Shown here: positions 23,172-35,800 of the stretch, piece by piece
Numbering within the stretch: position 1 is the stretch's first letter
Layout: each line of letters opens with the position of its first letter
NCBI GenBank assembly: GCA_007449985.2
Contig: VIIQ02000158.1
Span: 62,001 to 126,000 of the forward strand
Reading direction: 5' to 3'
Source: Desmodesmus armatus
Taxonomy: Eukaryota; Chlorophyta; Chlorophyceae; Sphaeropleales; Scenedesmaceae
DNA: 64,000 nucleotides
Translations under genes and position numbers: made by a program
Notes under the pieces: model-generated
Database searches by the model: none
What the model saw: only the letters and a program-made list of their open reading frames with translations
What the model was told of the DNA's origin: nothing

Positions 23172-26100
23172 ATGCTGATCACCATGGTGAGTTGGTGTCA
23201 TGATGGGGCGTCTGCAGTTTTGATTCGCTCGCAGCTTCAGGTGGTTTATAGATGAAATGCCATGACATTGCTGCCTTTACTGTACAGACGGACGCAACTG
23301 CAGCCACGATGACGCCCGGAGGTGTCATTCAAGGCAGGCTCGCCGGGAGACCCAGTGATGGGGAGCAGGAGCGCAGGGTGATCGCTGAGCTTTGGGACAT
23401 GCTTGCTGTTTTACTCTCTGGTGGAGTTGGGTCCGTAGTGGCGTCCATTCGGTGAGTAGGGTCCGTAGACACGCACAGGTCCCAACAGCAGCAGCAGGAG
23501 GGCAGTCCCCACCGGCGATGCGGGTACCACCACCCTTCACTTGTTCTGAATGGTTGGTTGGTTAGCAAGATCAGGATCACGCCGCTGTCCGCTTGCTTGC
23601 TGCGTCAACATGGGCACTATCGTGTGCGGAAGTGAACCAGAGAACTCAGATTGGCTTTAAAAGCAGACCACAACCCCACGTCCATGTCACGTTTGGTTGC
23701 TGCAGGAGCATGACTGCCAGCCTGCCAGCAGTGGAGGGTATCGAGCAGGATCAAGCACCTCAGCTGGCCCAACTGCACCTACGCTCAGCAGGAGGCCTCA
23801 TGCACGCCATTCGCTTGCTGGCACCAACAGCGTTCAACACGGACAGCTCGACCAGTCTGAACCCTGCAGGCCTCCTGTCCTTGGAGGGTGACAGGCTGCA
23901 GCTGGTGACCTGCTTGATTGAGCTGCAGCTGTTCCACGTGCGGCGAGCAGCAGCACTCGTGGCACACGCAAGAGAGCATCTGCATGGATGCAGCGAGTTG
24001 ACGGTTGCTTGAGCCCAGCAGTTGGTTCGCAAGGCAACAAAACCTCACACCTTGTGAGTCTTCCAGGGGGTTGCATGTGGCCGATGCAGGTCACAGGGAT
24101 GCAGAGGTGCTGGTGGGTGTTGGGTTATCTGGTGAGCACATGGCATAGAGGCTAAGCACACCAGTCATGGTGATGGTGTGAAGCAGTATGGGTGTGCGTG
24201 AGCATGAACTGTCGTATTGATTGATTGGCAACGTGCAGGGCAGTAACAGCCTGTGTGCTGAGATAGGACGCAGCCATCTGTACTGGTATGTTGAACTCAA
24301 CTGCTGGCTCCTGGGTTTGAGCGGGGTGCTGTGCGCGAGGTGGTTTGTACTTTGTAGATGTTGCTTGGATGTGATATCATCGTTGGCTGCCATGCAGTCT
24401 GTGCTGGACTATCATCTGCTGCACGTTTAGCAGCATGAACGCCCTGCCATTGTGGTTGCTTTATGCGCGGGAGTGCCGTGAGTTGTGTGTACCTTACCGT
24501 GGTGCCTGCAGAATAGGGTGCAGGTCAGGTGGGTCTTGTGGTGTGTCAGCACAGGGTCAGCTAGCATCAGTCAGTGTGTGTGCGAAAAGTGCTGACAACT
24601 GGGGTGTGCTAATCGCACCAGTGGCGCGGGAGAGGGTCCTGTCTTGTAGTCCAATCGTCTTGTATTCCAAACGGAGTCCGTTGCTTGCAGGGCAAGCAAC
24701 ACCTTGAGGCAACTCTTGAGCTTGTTTGCCTGCTGTTGCGGATGCACAGCCTGTGTTCACCTGTGCCTGAGTACGACCTGTGCATCAAACTGTCTTGGCA
24801 CGTGCGCGTGCCTCTGTGTGTCGACAGAGAGACTGCATGCGTGCACATGCATGCTGGCTAGCAGTCATCCGACAAGGATTGTGTGTGGGGTGGGGGGGCT
24901 ACGGCAGATGAAACGAATCAGGGGTTGTGTATGGGCTGCGGTTGCCGCATGTGTTTGAAGTCTTGGTTGTCACAGCTGTGTATCAGGGGCTGCAGCCCCT
25001 GACACTGCATCTGTCATGGGGGCCGGCCCTGCTCAGTTCTGCTGCTATGCATGTGTGTGTGCATGTCCTCGGCAAGCCAGCTAATTGCGCACAACACATC
25101 AGTTGCTTGTCCTGCAGCAGGGTTTCACCCCAGGGGCATCTCCATGTGGCTCCCATCAGTGCTGGCTATGCACTGCTGTCCTGTGAGCAGGGTCCATGCA
25201 GTGTATTGCATGCCGGTCGACTGCTGTGATTCTGTCGACTGATGTGTTTCTGCAGACTAGTCTCAGTACTGCTTTCATGCTGGGGGTGCGCAAGGGGGTT
25301 TCCCCCCACTTGATGAGCTGCACAGTGAATGTGCAAGCTACACGGGCGGTCAACCCGTGCACCAGAGGCTTGATGTCACGCCGACTCTTGGCCCGAGAGG
25401 TTCTGCTGTTGTTGCTTTGCACGGGCTTTGCACAATCTGTTGGATTTTGCACGCGCTTTGCACCGGCTTTGCATCTGCGCGCGCACAACGCTGCTTTTGA
25501 TCAGCCAACTATCAAGCTTGAGCGCATCTCTCTGTCTTTTCTGTCTGGTCAGCGCTAACAAGCGGCTGAATCTGGGGTGTTGTGGAAAGGATGCAAGGGG
25601 AGGCCAAACCAGGCACCTGTCAGGTCGTGGAGTTGGATCGTGGGGGGGGGGGCAGGCGTGTGGCTGGCTGTGGGCTACTGTATGCACTCACAGCCGCACT
25701 GCGTACTGTAGTACAGTAGCACTCACTGTAGCACCCTACTGTATGTACTGTATCTACTGTATTCACTCACGGTGTTGCGTGTTTGTTGTGAACAGCGGAT
25801 CCACAACATTGCAAGTCCATTTGTCATGGTGTTGAAATGCCATGGTGCTGCTTTGTCTGAGTGTGTGACAATGCCCGCCACGGCTGAGGTTGTGAGGACT
25901 TTGCGTCTGTTACAGAAACTGAAGATGCAAGCAGGAACCCTGCAACGAAATGGGCGCCTGTTGCTTACGCGTGAAGCTTCCTTTCTTGGTGTGCTCTTGG
26001 TGTGGGCTCTTGTTTGGAGTTGTACCCTGAGCATATTGACTCTGTGCACGTGCTCCTGACAAAATTGGCAGACTCACAGCATATGGAGTGCCTGTGTGCA

Positions 26101-27486
26101 AGTGGCAAGCGGCAAGGCCTGCAAGTGAGATGGCACCATGGCGGCTGCTGTGGTTCAGAGGCTTGTGGTTCAGACACTATGTGAGATTGTCAGCCACATG
26201 CACGTGTGTCAGGCGCTTATGAGAATACAAGTTGGTCTGCACTCAACCCCATATCAAGTTTTACGTATGTGGCTGGAAACTTATCGTATGTGGCTTACCG
26301 TGCCCCAGCTCTTGGTTGTCCTGCTCAGCAAGATGCTGAGCAGCATCTTGCTTTTACAATCAAGACAGGTCCAAACAGACCTGCTTGAACAGGTTGCTTC
26401 TGAGACGGCAACATTTTATTGTGGGCCTGCATATACACTGTTTGCCAAACAGTGTATATGCAGACAAAAAGACGGTCTCTTTCAGCGCCGTTGCAACATC
26501 TAGCAAGCCGTCGGGGGGTGGCCGTCTGGTCTGCCTCCTTGTATGTGCTCTGGGATGTGAAACAATGCCTTGTATGTGCTCTCAGAGTCTGGGATGTGGA
26601 TCTGGAGTCTGGGAGTCTGGGATGTGGATGCACTATGTGGGTGCATCCCGAACCCGGAATGGCATTCAAAGGTGCGTTTCACACCGTAAAAGAGGGCGGG
26701 GCATTCCAGTACCGTATCTGGCAATACAGTACAGTACAGTCACTGTACTGGCAGCACAGTGCAGGTATTGGGGATGGAGCCCCACTGGGCACCCTTGGCA
26801 CCAGCCAGCCTACGTGTCCACACCATGGACACGGGCTTTTGGTAACTTCTTCCTTTGGTGCGCTTCTTCCTTTCTTCTGTGCTTTTATTTCTGCTCCTTG
26901 TGTTTTGGGCAACCTCTGCTCCAAGGAATTGTTACAGCAGCATATCTTGCTCTGTGCTGCTTCTCACACATTCTACTCTTTGCTTGTGCAGCAGTATTGG
27001 CCTTTGCAGGTTCCTGGAGCACGCTTTTTTTGGAACACGCTGTTGCTATCATTCACTTGTGAGCAGCTTTGGCGGTGGCTGCTGGCTGCTTGCATGCCCA
27101 GGCGATGTGATGCAGAGCATGCATTGTGGTTCAGCCCCACCCCATGAAGCAGTAGTACTGCTACACGGTACACTTATGTACTGAGCAGCCTGCCTGACTG
27201 CAAATTTGTGGATGACTGCAGCATGTTGATACAGCGCATCATGCTGTTGCAAGTGCGCAACTGCAGCTGTGTGTGGGGGGGGGGGGGAGTTTGCGTGCAG
27301 TACCGCCGTGCAGTCCTGCCTACTTGCATCACTTGACACTGTCTCCAGCGCAGCGAGTGGAGTATTTGTTGTGTTACATTTTGAGGAGGAGCTGGTGCAC
27401 ATGCCATGTGCACACACAGTGTGTGTGCCAGCCAGTGCCGCACCTGGTTGCGACAGCCCACGGAGCAGCTGGCGCTGGAGAGTTGA
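23172..27486 (+). CDS. Unrecognised multi-exon gene, partly resolved
   Basis: Several segments look like exons of one helical protein. 23288-23451 (LWDMLAVLLSGGVGSVVASI) ends phase 2 at CG|gtgagt and joins 23706 (RSMTASLPAVEG) in frame, running to about 24000 (ELQLFHVRRAAALVAHAREH). 24691-24801 reads GKQHLEATLELVCLLLRMHS and IKLSWH. 25796-25988 reads RIHNIASPFVMVLK and LRLLQKLKMQAGTLQRNGR. A piece near 26017-26127 reads LELYPEHIDSVHVLLTKLAD. A possible C-terminus (CRTWLRQPTEQLALES, stop at 27484-27486) closes the gene, with TGTAA at 27812. The 25988/26017 junction does not resolve: the implied intron would be about 30 bases. Other exons are surely missing. The style suggests a helical-repeat scaffold, but I recognise no family. 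Confidence 0.4.
26427..26463. repeat. Perfect 37-base palindrome
   Basis: Two 18-base arms (CTGCATATACACTGTTTG and its exact reverse complement) are separated by one base. It lies in a poorly resolved part of the unrecognised plus-strand gene. Its length and perfection are well above chance for this window. Confidence 0.95.
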
Positions 27487-28379
27487 GGTGCTGTTGTTGT
27501 GGCGCGGTTGTGCAGTTGGTTTGCACTGTCCCACTCAGCCTGATTCTGTTTTGCACTGTCCCACTCAGCTATGCACTTGCCATGCAGTGTGTCGCCCAGT
27601 TCTGCCTCGTCGTCTCCCGTAGAGAGCGGTGTGGTGCAATGCCAGGACAGGTGACATTTAGTGCACACTGTTGATGTCTGCTTGATGATTAGCACTCACT
27701 GTTGATGACTAAATGTTGGTGATACGGTCAAGACAGCAAGCACACTGAATTCAGACACAGCCCATGTGTTCTGTTTGTGTTGTTGGCGTGCCCACATGCA
27801 GATCGCAAGGTCAAATGTAACACAAACCTTTGAGGGTGCAGGTGGGTTCCAGCATGCTTATTCACACAACAGCGGATGTATGCCAACTCCAGATGATGCA
27901 ACATGCACACTGTGGCGACAACATACTACCCAGGCACGCCCACTACCAGTATGGATGCCCCATTTGCAACACCAGCCAGTCAACCAACCAAATATGCATG
28001 ACATCAAGATCAACTGTTTGACAACACCGCGTCTGCATTGCATGAATAGGTCATGGAAATTCCCATGAAAAAAGCTGGGGAAAAGTACGGCAGCACAGCG
28101 CTGCACGGTGAAACAACCCACTATTGTTCACCACACACTATGGCACACATTGCAACCGATGCAGCTGCAATAATCTTGTCAACCAGGCAGGAACACAAAA
28201 CCCACAAGTACAGTAAAAGGAAAGCGGCACTGCTGAGCTGACGCCAGCTCACTGCCTAAAGGCCTTGTACAGCACCAACTCAAGCAACACACTGCTCAGT
28301 GTTCACCAGCTTTCTGCATGACACTGCAGGGCCTGTTACGGCAAGCACCTTGGATGTGATGCGTGGAATGCATCCACAT
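27487..28379. other. Convergent intergenic region
   Basis: The space between a plus-strand gene ending near 27486 and a minus-strand gene ending at 28380 should contain both 3' flanks. TGTAA at 27812-27816 is the best poly(A) candidate for the plus-strand gene. A G run lies at 27276-27287 just upstream. No gene is supported. Confidence 0.35.
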
Positions 28380-31300
28380 TCACAGAGAGCTGAACAGCCG
28401 CTTCAGCTCGTCAGCTAGTGTCTGGCCAGCTTCCAACGTGCTGCCCTTCTTGCCCACTATGCTGAGAGCCTTGTCCTGCAAACACAGCACAACAAGCAGC
28501 CAGATGCAGAACCCCACAACCTGTCACCCCATCTTCTTGATGCAAAACTATGCTAATGGGTGAAAAACTGCTGCAAATTGTCACCTCACTTCTGAGCTTA
28601 TGGCAGGCCCAGCCTGGGGCAAGCAGACGCCCATGCCGATATGCATCACTCTCGTACTGTGGAGCAGTACTGCTGAAGCAGTGAAAGTACAGTGCTTAGT
28701 GGAGCAGCCCTGCTGAAGCAGTACAAGTACACCACACCTTTGCGGCCGGGTTGGAGAGTGACTCCACACACACTGCTGCTACATCAGCACGGCTGATGCT
28801 GCCCATGAGGGACTCCTTCTTGGCGTCAACCTCTGCAGACAGACAAACACCAGACAGGGGGAGCAAAGCACGAGGCAGGGAAGCAGAAACAGTCAGCACG
28901 GACGACATGCTTCAAGGCGTCACAGTGGATTCATGTTGGACCGACACTCAGCACCTGCAGTGTATGTCAAGGCACGCAATATATCTGAAAGGCCTGTCTG
29001 TTGTTTTGCTGCAAGATCCCTTTGCAGCCAGCCTACAGCTGGGGTAAGCCTCGATGCCAACCCCTCACCTGCGCAACGGTTTTGAATGTGCATGTGCCAG
29101 ACAGCTTGGCAACCATCCCCCTCCACAATACCAACACCCCAAGCTTGTGCCAGCAATGAATCGCGCATGCACAAGCTTTGCATGCCGAAAACATCAACAC
29201 ACACCCCAGCCGCACACATAGCAGCCAACCCCCCTCAGACCATCCCACTGACTCACTTGGGTAAGTTAGTCATCCCTTGCGGTTGCCCGCTCACTCACCT
29301 GCCTCCAACTGCTGGCTGCCTGCAGGCCCATTGTTGAGCCCCCCAGGCTTGACAATTGTGTAAGAGATGCCCGACTGCCTCAGCTTCTGCTCACTGGCCC
29401 ACTTGTTGTCCATCAGGGACCACCGGATGTTGTTCAACAAGATGCGCACGGGGTGGAACCTGCAGCACAGGATGGCATAGTCGCCACATTCACGAGGCAG
29501 CTCTGCCACACCACCATCCATAAATTTCCACATTCACGAGGCAGCTCTGCCACACCACCATCCATAAATTTCCACATTCACGAGGCAGCTCTGCCACACC
29601 ACCATCCATAAATTTCCACATTCACGAGGCAGCTCTGCCCCACCACCATGCATGAATTTCCACATTCACGAGGCAGCTCTGCCACACCACCATGCATGAA
29701 TTTCCACATTCACAAGGCAGCTCTGCCACACCACCATGCATGAATTTCCACATTCACGAGGCAGCTCGGCCACACCACCATGCATGAATTTCCACATTCA
29801 CGAGGCAGCTCTGCCACACCACCATGCATGAATTTCCACATTCACGAGGCAGCTCGGCCACACCACCATGCATGAATTTCCACATTCACGAGGCAGCTCT
29901 GCCACACCACCATGCATGAATTTCCACATTCACGAGGCAGCTCTGCTACACCACCATGCATGAATTTCCACATTCACGAGGCAGCTCTGCCACACCACCA
30001 TGCATGAATTTTGCAATCAGCGTCGGTGCAGTATGATACTGCAGTCAGGATAAGCAGAGTATGCGTGCCTACAGATGCTGGCTGCCTGTATGTAAAGTTG
30101 CATTGAACGCCATGGCTGCAAAGCCACATTGGAGGGCTGACAGGCACTAGTGTGCGTGAGGGGCTGCCTGCTTCGGCGGGTGCGTTCTGATCGCATTAGG
30201 GAGACGAGCCACGACGTCCCAACACTGTGCCACAACTGCGAGACATCCTAGCTTAGCATACCCAAGCCTTGGAAGTGAAGTGTAAGATGCAGGGCTGCAG
30301 CAGGCCAGCAAGTGTGGCATGACTCCCTTGACCAGTGTAACAGTTGAAGGCCGTGTTCACCTGTTTGCTGGATCTGTCAGCATGGATGACACCAGCACTA
30401 GGTGCTTCACACTGCCACTCTCCTTGGCAGCAGCAATCATGTTGGCAACACCCTGCAAGCAGACAACACGCAGCACGTGGCACCACACAGCAATGGCATG
30501 TGTGCTGGCCAGCATGGCGGTAGTTAGCTGTGGCGTGCCCTGGCGTGCCCTACAGGTGAATCAGGTTGCTGCTAATAAACTCTGTGCAGCTGCGCCCATC
30601 AATGCCTGCTTGCTGCAACTACGGTGCTGACTGTAACTGCTCAGCAAGCCCTAGCTCTTTGCAGCTTGACAATTGACAAGCTGTAGTTGCCGTACAGTAC
30701 TCAACAGCCCCAGAACCGGGTTGGCCATGACAAGGTCTGAAGATATGCACCTCCAACCCCCCGTCAAGCAGTGGTGGGCCCCAATGGCAGAGACTGACGT
30801 GTCAAACAGGAGCCTGGGCTGCATGCACCTCTATGCATTCACCTCCCCCCCCCCCCATTTCCGTGCAGCATGCTCCAACGGGACAAGTATATTTCTCACC
30901 TCGTTGTCAACAGGCTTGGCTGACCAGAAGCCCCTGCCTGATGCAGCAAAGATGACCCCAGCTGCATTGGCACAACAAGTAACACGAACAGGGCAGGGCA
31001 GACAGCTGCTGTCTCTAGCAGGTCGACTGCCTGCGCCTTGTACCTTGGCGAGGTCTGGCCTACCATATGGAAAAAGCTTGTGGCGCATTCCCATGCAGGG
31101 CTTAGCGACCACACACAAGAGCTGTATGCCACACAGGCAGCTCCAAACTGATGATGTGAAGGCACTGCTTGACAACCATACTAACCCTGGCAGGGGCTGA
31201 CAACCCTGCCAGCTGGATCCCTAGCAGCCCACTGCCCCACACAACTGCACAGAGCCTTTTGCACACACCCAAACGTTTTTGCTGCAGTCCCTCCCTCACC

Positions 31301-31809
31301 TGCATCTTGCAGTGCGGCGTTTAGACTTTGGGGGTCGGTCACATCACCAGCCACAACCTGCAGCCTGCTTGGTGCAGCACCTGCATGTGCATTCAGGGCA
31401 CAGATTGAGTGGACTAATGTTTTGGTAAGCCTTCGACCCATACTGTAGAACAGCAACAGATGTGGCCAGTACTGTTTAGGCGGTTTTGAACCGCACCCTC
31501 AGCTCTCTCTGGATCGTCCATTCATGCAAATTGCATGCATGCAGGAATCTGCACCAGGCACGCTGCAGCTTACGTGCAAGACATGTATATAAGGCAGTCA
31601 TCAACTTGTTTTGATCAAGGGCGTGTTTCTACTTTGTCTTAATGCATGAGTCACTCACCTGACTCTGCTGTTGCTTGTTGCATCACCTCTGCATACTTGC
31701 TGGGATCGCGCACCACTGCTCTGACGGGCGCATCTGTTGCTTTGAGCAACCTTTTCACGCATTCAAGCCCAGTGGGACCACCTGCACCGAGGACGACGTT
31801 GACGGACAT
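28380..31809 (-). CDS. NAD(P)-binding Rossmann-fold protein (atypical short-chain dehydrogenase)
   Basis: Seven exons in coding order: 31659-31809, 31300-31380, 30900-30961, 30361-30452, 29299-29459, 28738-28832, 28380-28475; all GT-AG, phases match, 245 residues. The N-terminus has the dinucleotide-binding strand VVLGAGGPTGLECVKRLL (Gly8, Gly10/11, Gly14). RAVVRDPSKY, VVAGDVTDPQSL, VIFAAS, HLVLVSSMLTDP, SLMDNKWASEQKLRQSGISY and TIVKPGGL follow in the order seen in atypical SDRs of the NmrA/Tic62-like group, common in chloroplasts and cyanobacteria. There is no obvious transit peptide. The classical Tyr-x-x-x-Lys pair is represented only by the KWASEQ region, as in other atypical members, so catalysis cannot be assumed. 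An in-frame TGA lies just upstream of the chosen ATG, which supports this start. Intron 4 carries a 44-bp minisatellite. Confidence 0.92.
29484..30011. repeat. 44-bp minisatellite, 12 copies
   Basis: Twelve contiguous 44-base units starting CCACATTCACGAGGCAGCTC lie in intron 4 of the minus-strand SDR gene. The first three units carry CCATCCATAAATTT and the other nine CCATGCATGAATTT, so the array has two sub-families in blocks. A few single-base variants are scattered through the second block (GCTCGGCC twice, CACAAGG once). There are no spacers, so it is not a CRISPR array. Confidence 0.97.
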
Positions 31810-32776
31810 GTCTGGATCCAGTCCGGAGTTGCTGTAGCTGATGATTCAGTCCAGGGGTAGCTGTCTCAGTAAATTGGATTGGTCTTCAGAGTCAACTGAT
31901 GATGTTGAACTGTCAAACCATCACTGACGACGTTACGTTACATTACGTCACTCCTCTTCAGAAACCCCAAACCCTCAACTTGACCTTATTCATGAGTCTT
32001 CTCGACAAGGACTTCCTGACCTCCTGACTGAAAGACAACAACAAGGCATGCAAATTTGTGTGATGCAATCAACCAGCAGTACATTGCGGCACACGCATCA
32101 ATACCCCTCAAGTACACAACACCCTGCCTCAAACAAGGGCTGCATTCCATACGGCTTATGATGTGTTGAGATGGACAGCAGGATCATTCTGCACATGCAC
32201 CACCCACACAAATTGCTTTGAAGCAAAGGCTGGCTGACATGCCCTGATGGCTTCACAGATGGGCACTTGCACGTCTCTTTGTCCTTGCCACACACACAGG
32301 CGATTCAACGTGCCGCTGCTAGGGTTGACACGTCCATGCGTCACAAAGACGGCACTATCTGCTGGGCTATGCCCATAAGGCATACATTGGCATCAAGCCT
32401 CTCGCCTGCCCAAAAGTGTACAGCCTGCGACCATCCTGCACATGCTTGCCGCCCACAAAACCCAGCACAAAAGCATCTACTGCGCACGGCAAACGCACCT
32501 CATGATGTTCACCAAACAGGCCTGCAAGGGCGGCCTAGTGTGAACCCCTTTCCAGACACGCGGCATCAGCATGATGCAAACACCTGCACTGTAGCAGGTG
32601 CCAGCATCCCACACCTCTCCTTCAGTGACTGGCCGATGCCAACGCCATCGCGAGACCCCTGCCAATGCTCAATTTTGACACTGAATCTTTGCTCAACATG
32701 CTCATCATGCGTCATGGCTTGCTGTCGCACAGTGCGCTCAGGAGGTGTGTGTCTGCATCACAGGTGTGTGTCTGCA
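31810..32776. other. Intergenic region between SDR gene and paralogue A
   Basis: It holds the 5' flank of the SDR gene and the 3' flank of paralogue A, both on the minus strand. A short GTTACGTTACATTACGTCAC string lies near 31931-31952 and could be a promoter element of the SDR gene. The plus-strand frame at 32267-32980 overlaps the last exon of A in antisense and is not supported. Confidence 0.35.
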
Positions 32777-32800
32777 TCACAGGTGTGTGTCTGCATCCAC
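32735..32800. repeat. 19-bp triplicate over the stop codon of paralogue A
   Basis: AGGTGTGTGTCTGCATCAC occurs three times with a 19-base period (starts 32743, 32762, 32781). On the minus strand the first copy contains the end of the coding frame (ADTHL-stop, TGA at 32777-32779); the next two repeat the same tail in the 3' UTR. Confidence 0.9.
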
Positions 32801-35800
32801 AAAGCGGTTGGCTGCTTGCCACTCCCAGTACTCCACCCTGTTGATCAGCTGCTCCCCGTTGATGCCGCTGCAGCGCCTCACCAGCCCGTCACGCTGCAGC
32901 TGCTGGACCGTGCGGTACACCAGCAGCACACAGCGCTGCGCCTTGGTGGGCTCTGCAGGGGAAGAGGGGGAATAGTGTAGGGGGATGCAGGGGGGGGAGG
33001 GGGGGGAGTGAAAGGGTGTAGGGGGGCACTATAGTGCAAGGTCGCCTAGTTTTTGGTGGTGATTGGGGGCAAAGGGGGTAATATAGTGTACGAGGAGGGA
33101 GGGAGCAAGGCGGTGCCAAGCATGATGAAGTACGCACTGCGAGGGGCTCCATCCCACGTGCCTATGCATGAACCATCCATGCCGCAAAATATCTTCCGCA
33201 GAGTATCTTCCGTCTGTTAGTGGAAACACCATAGACACCCACCTTCCACTCCTGGCACCTCCTCTGCCTCAATACAGGCTGGCAGCAGCCCTTTGTCCAC
33301 CAGGCGCAGGTCTGACACAATGCCGCGGAGCAACAGAGGGTGGCGCCGCTGCCTGCTGTTGCTCACCAGGGCCTGCAGTGCAGCCAGCATGACACACACA
33401 CCCATGCTTGAATGTGCGGCCCATGGCTATGTTGCACAGGCTGGCACATGTGTACGTAGGATGGGGAACCAAGCCCACTAAGAGCTCCTGACGCCTCCGC
33501 AAACCCAAGAACCGCAACGCTTCTGTCGCCTGGTCCCACCACCCTCTCATTGTTCAACTTCCACACAAGTCACAGCCGATGGGAATTCGTCTGCGCCGCG
33601 GCCAGGAACAGCGCGCCCATTCTGCAACCCATCCTGCTCTCATATGTATGTGCCCCCTGCGCACATGTGCGCGACACCCTCACCTGTAGGATGTATGTGG
33701 CTGTCCTGCGCAGGCGCTCACAGCTGCTCTGCTGGTCAGAGGTGAGGTCTGCAGGGGAGTTGAAGTCCAGGTGAGCCAGGTGCAGGTCAATCCACTGCTT
33801 GGCCTCCTTCACCTGACCCAACACGGAACCAACAGACAACAGGGCAAGACGCAGGTGCAGTAGGGTCCGCAGCAAGCATGATGCATTGGCGCGCTGCCAC
33901 CCTTCCACCCTCCACCATGTTGTGCAAGCTATTGAGTTGTCCCCACTATATGTCTCCCCCCCCTCACCGCCTCTCTCGTCACGCCAGGCTGCCTCACCTC
34001 TGGCTGGCTGACTGGCTGGGTTCCCCTTGCATTTCCTGCCCCCTCTCCCTCCCTCTGCCTCTCTTCCCCTCCCCCTTCTCCCTCATGCTTCCTCTGCCTG
34101 TCTCTCCTCCCCCCCCCTCCCCTCCCCCTCCCTGGAAGCTGCTGCTCCCACCTGGTTGAGCAGCTGCTGCAGTGCAGCCTGGTAGGCAGTGTGTGCAGTG
34201 CCCAGCTTCTCATCAGGCTCTGGCACGCCTCCGTCATGCAGCTTGTTGCTCAGCATCCGCCACAGCCGCCCTACCATCACCTTCAGCATGACAGACAGGG
34301 CTCGGATGTTGTTGCTTGCAAGCTTGCAGAGCTCCTGCAACCACTGGCCTCGCTGGTGTGCCTGTCGATGTTGCTAAGCTATGGTTTGGGACGTGCCTGG
34401 ACACTCCGTGAGCAGCCAAATGGGCTGTTACATGGCCCCATCTAGCTTGAGACGCAGGTTTTCACGGCCAACACAGAACAAACAGCACAGCTATTGGTCA
34501 GGAATTTCACCTACTCATTTTGTACGTGCAACATGGCTGTGCATCTACGCCACTTCAAAGCTACTGTCCCAGGCCGAACTGGTTCGGTGTCGCAATGCAG
34601 CACCCCGCACCTTCTCATAGCTGGTTGTGTCCTTGTTGCTCTGGACGTATGAGTTGAATGGGTCCTTCCCCGTCCGTGACTGAGATGAGCTGTGCCCTCG
34701 CAGGAAAAGGGACTCAAGCTGCAGGCGGGCCATCAGCGCCGCCTGCATCAACACATACAGCGGTGGACAAAGGCGAGTTTGCTGTTGCAGAGTCAGCAAT
34801 GTGTGGCTAGACCGGTAAATGCACGGTGAACGGGTGAACATATGCTGAACTGGTCAACTCATGGCTTGTAGTTAGCCGGCCTCAGGCCTCATAAGAGAGT
34901 CACCCTAGGTTTACGCTGTGAATGCTGTGCAAAATGACCCCAGCTCAAGCTCACGCTGCATAGCAACATGCTCTGTCCAGCGCCTCCATGACACACTCTG
35001 TTCATGCAAGACGACGTTTGCGCCTACCAGCGGGTGGTCCTTGCAACCCGCTGCCCCCTCATCAACCCTGCAGCCAGCGCACACTTCACCTGCAGGACCC
35101 CTCTGTGTTCACCCACTGCCACTTCCTGAACACATGTGCCTGCCTCGCCGCCCGTCACCCACCCACCCACAGACACACCCGCCCACCTACCCACCCACCC
35201 ACTCCCTCACCCACCCACCCACCCATCCACCCACACCCCCACCCACCCACAGACACACCCACCCACCCTCACACACCCACCCGCCCACCCACCCACCCAC
35301 CCTACCGACCCACCCCCCACCGTGAGGACCTCGTCAGCAGTGAGCACAGGTGGCTGCAGCGCAGGGTCAGGGTCAGGCGCATCAGCCGCCAGGAAGTCCT
35401 CAGCTGTCACAGTTGCTGGCTTGACAGGTGCACTGCCAAAGACAGGGCGCCACCCAGCTGGTGGCCCCACTGACTCCCCCTTGGAGAACTCAGGCGGCTG
35501 CTGCTCCTGCTGCTGCTCCTGCTGCTGCTGGGTCTGCTGGGTCTGCTGGGTCTGCTGCTGCTGCCGCTGCTGCTCGAGGGGCCGTGCCTGGGGTGGCATT
35601 GGCATCTGCTGCATATGCCCACGGCCGCGTCCCGCACTCTCTCCTGCAGAGCCCCTGGGCGCATGCCACCTGCCCCTGCCCCTCCCCCTGCCCCGCCTGC
35701 CTGTCCACACCTCCTCCCCCCAGGTGCTGTCCTGTGAAGGCACTTCGCTGCCAGCCCCGGCCTGTGTAGCGACTCCCCGCTGCTGCTGCTGCTGTGCTGC

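Noticed and set aside
25989..26016. A roughly 30-base intron in the unrecognised plus-strand gene
   Set aside because: Too short to be spliced; the junction is left unresolved rather than forced.
29484..30011. CRISPR-like array
   Set aside because: The 44-base units are directly adjacent with no unique spacers, there are no cas genes, and the array lies in a eukaryotic intron.
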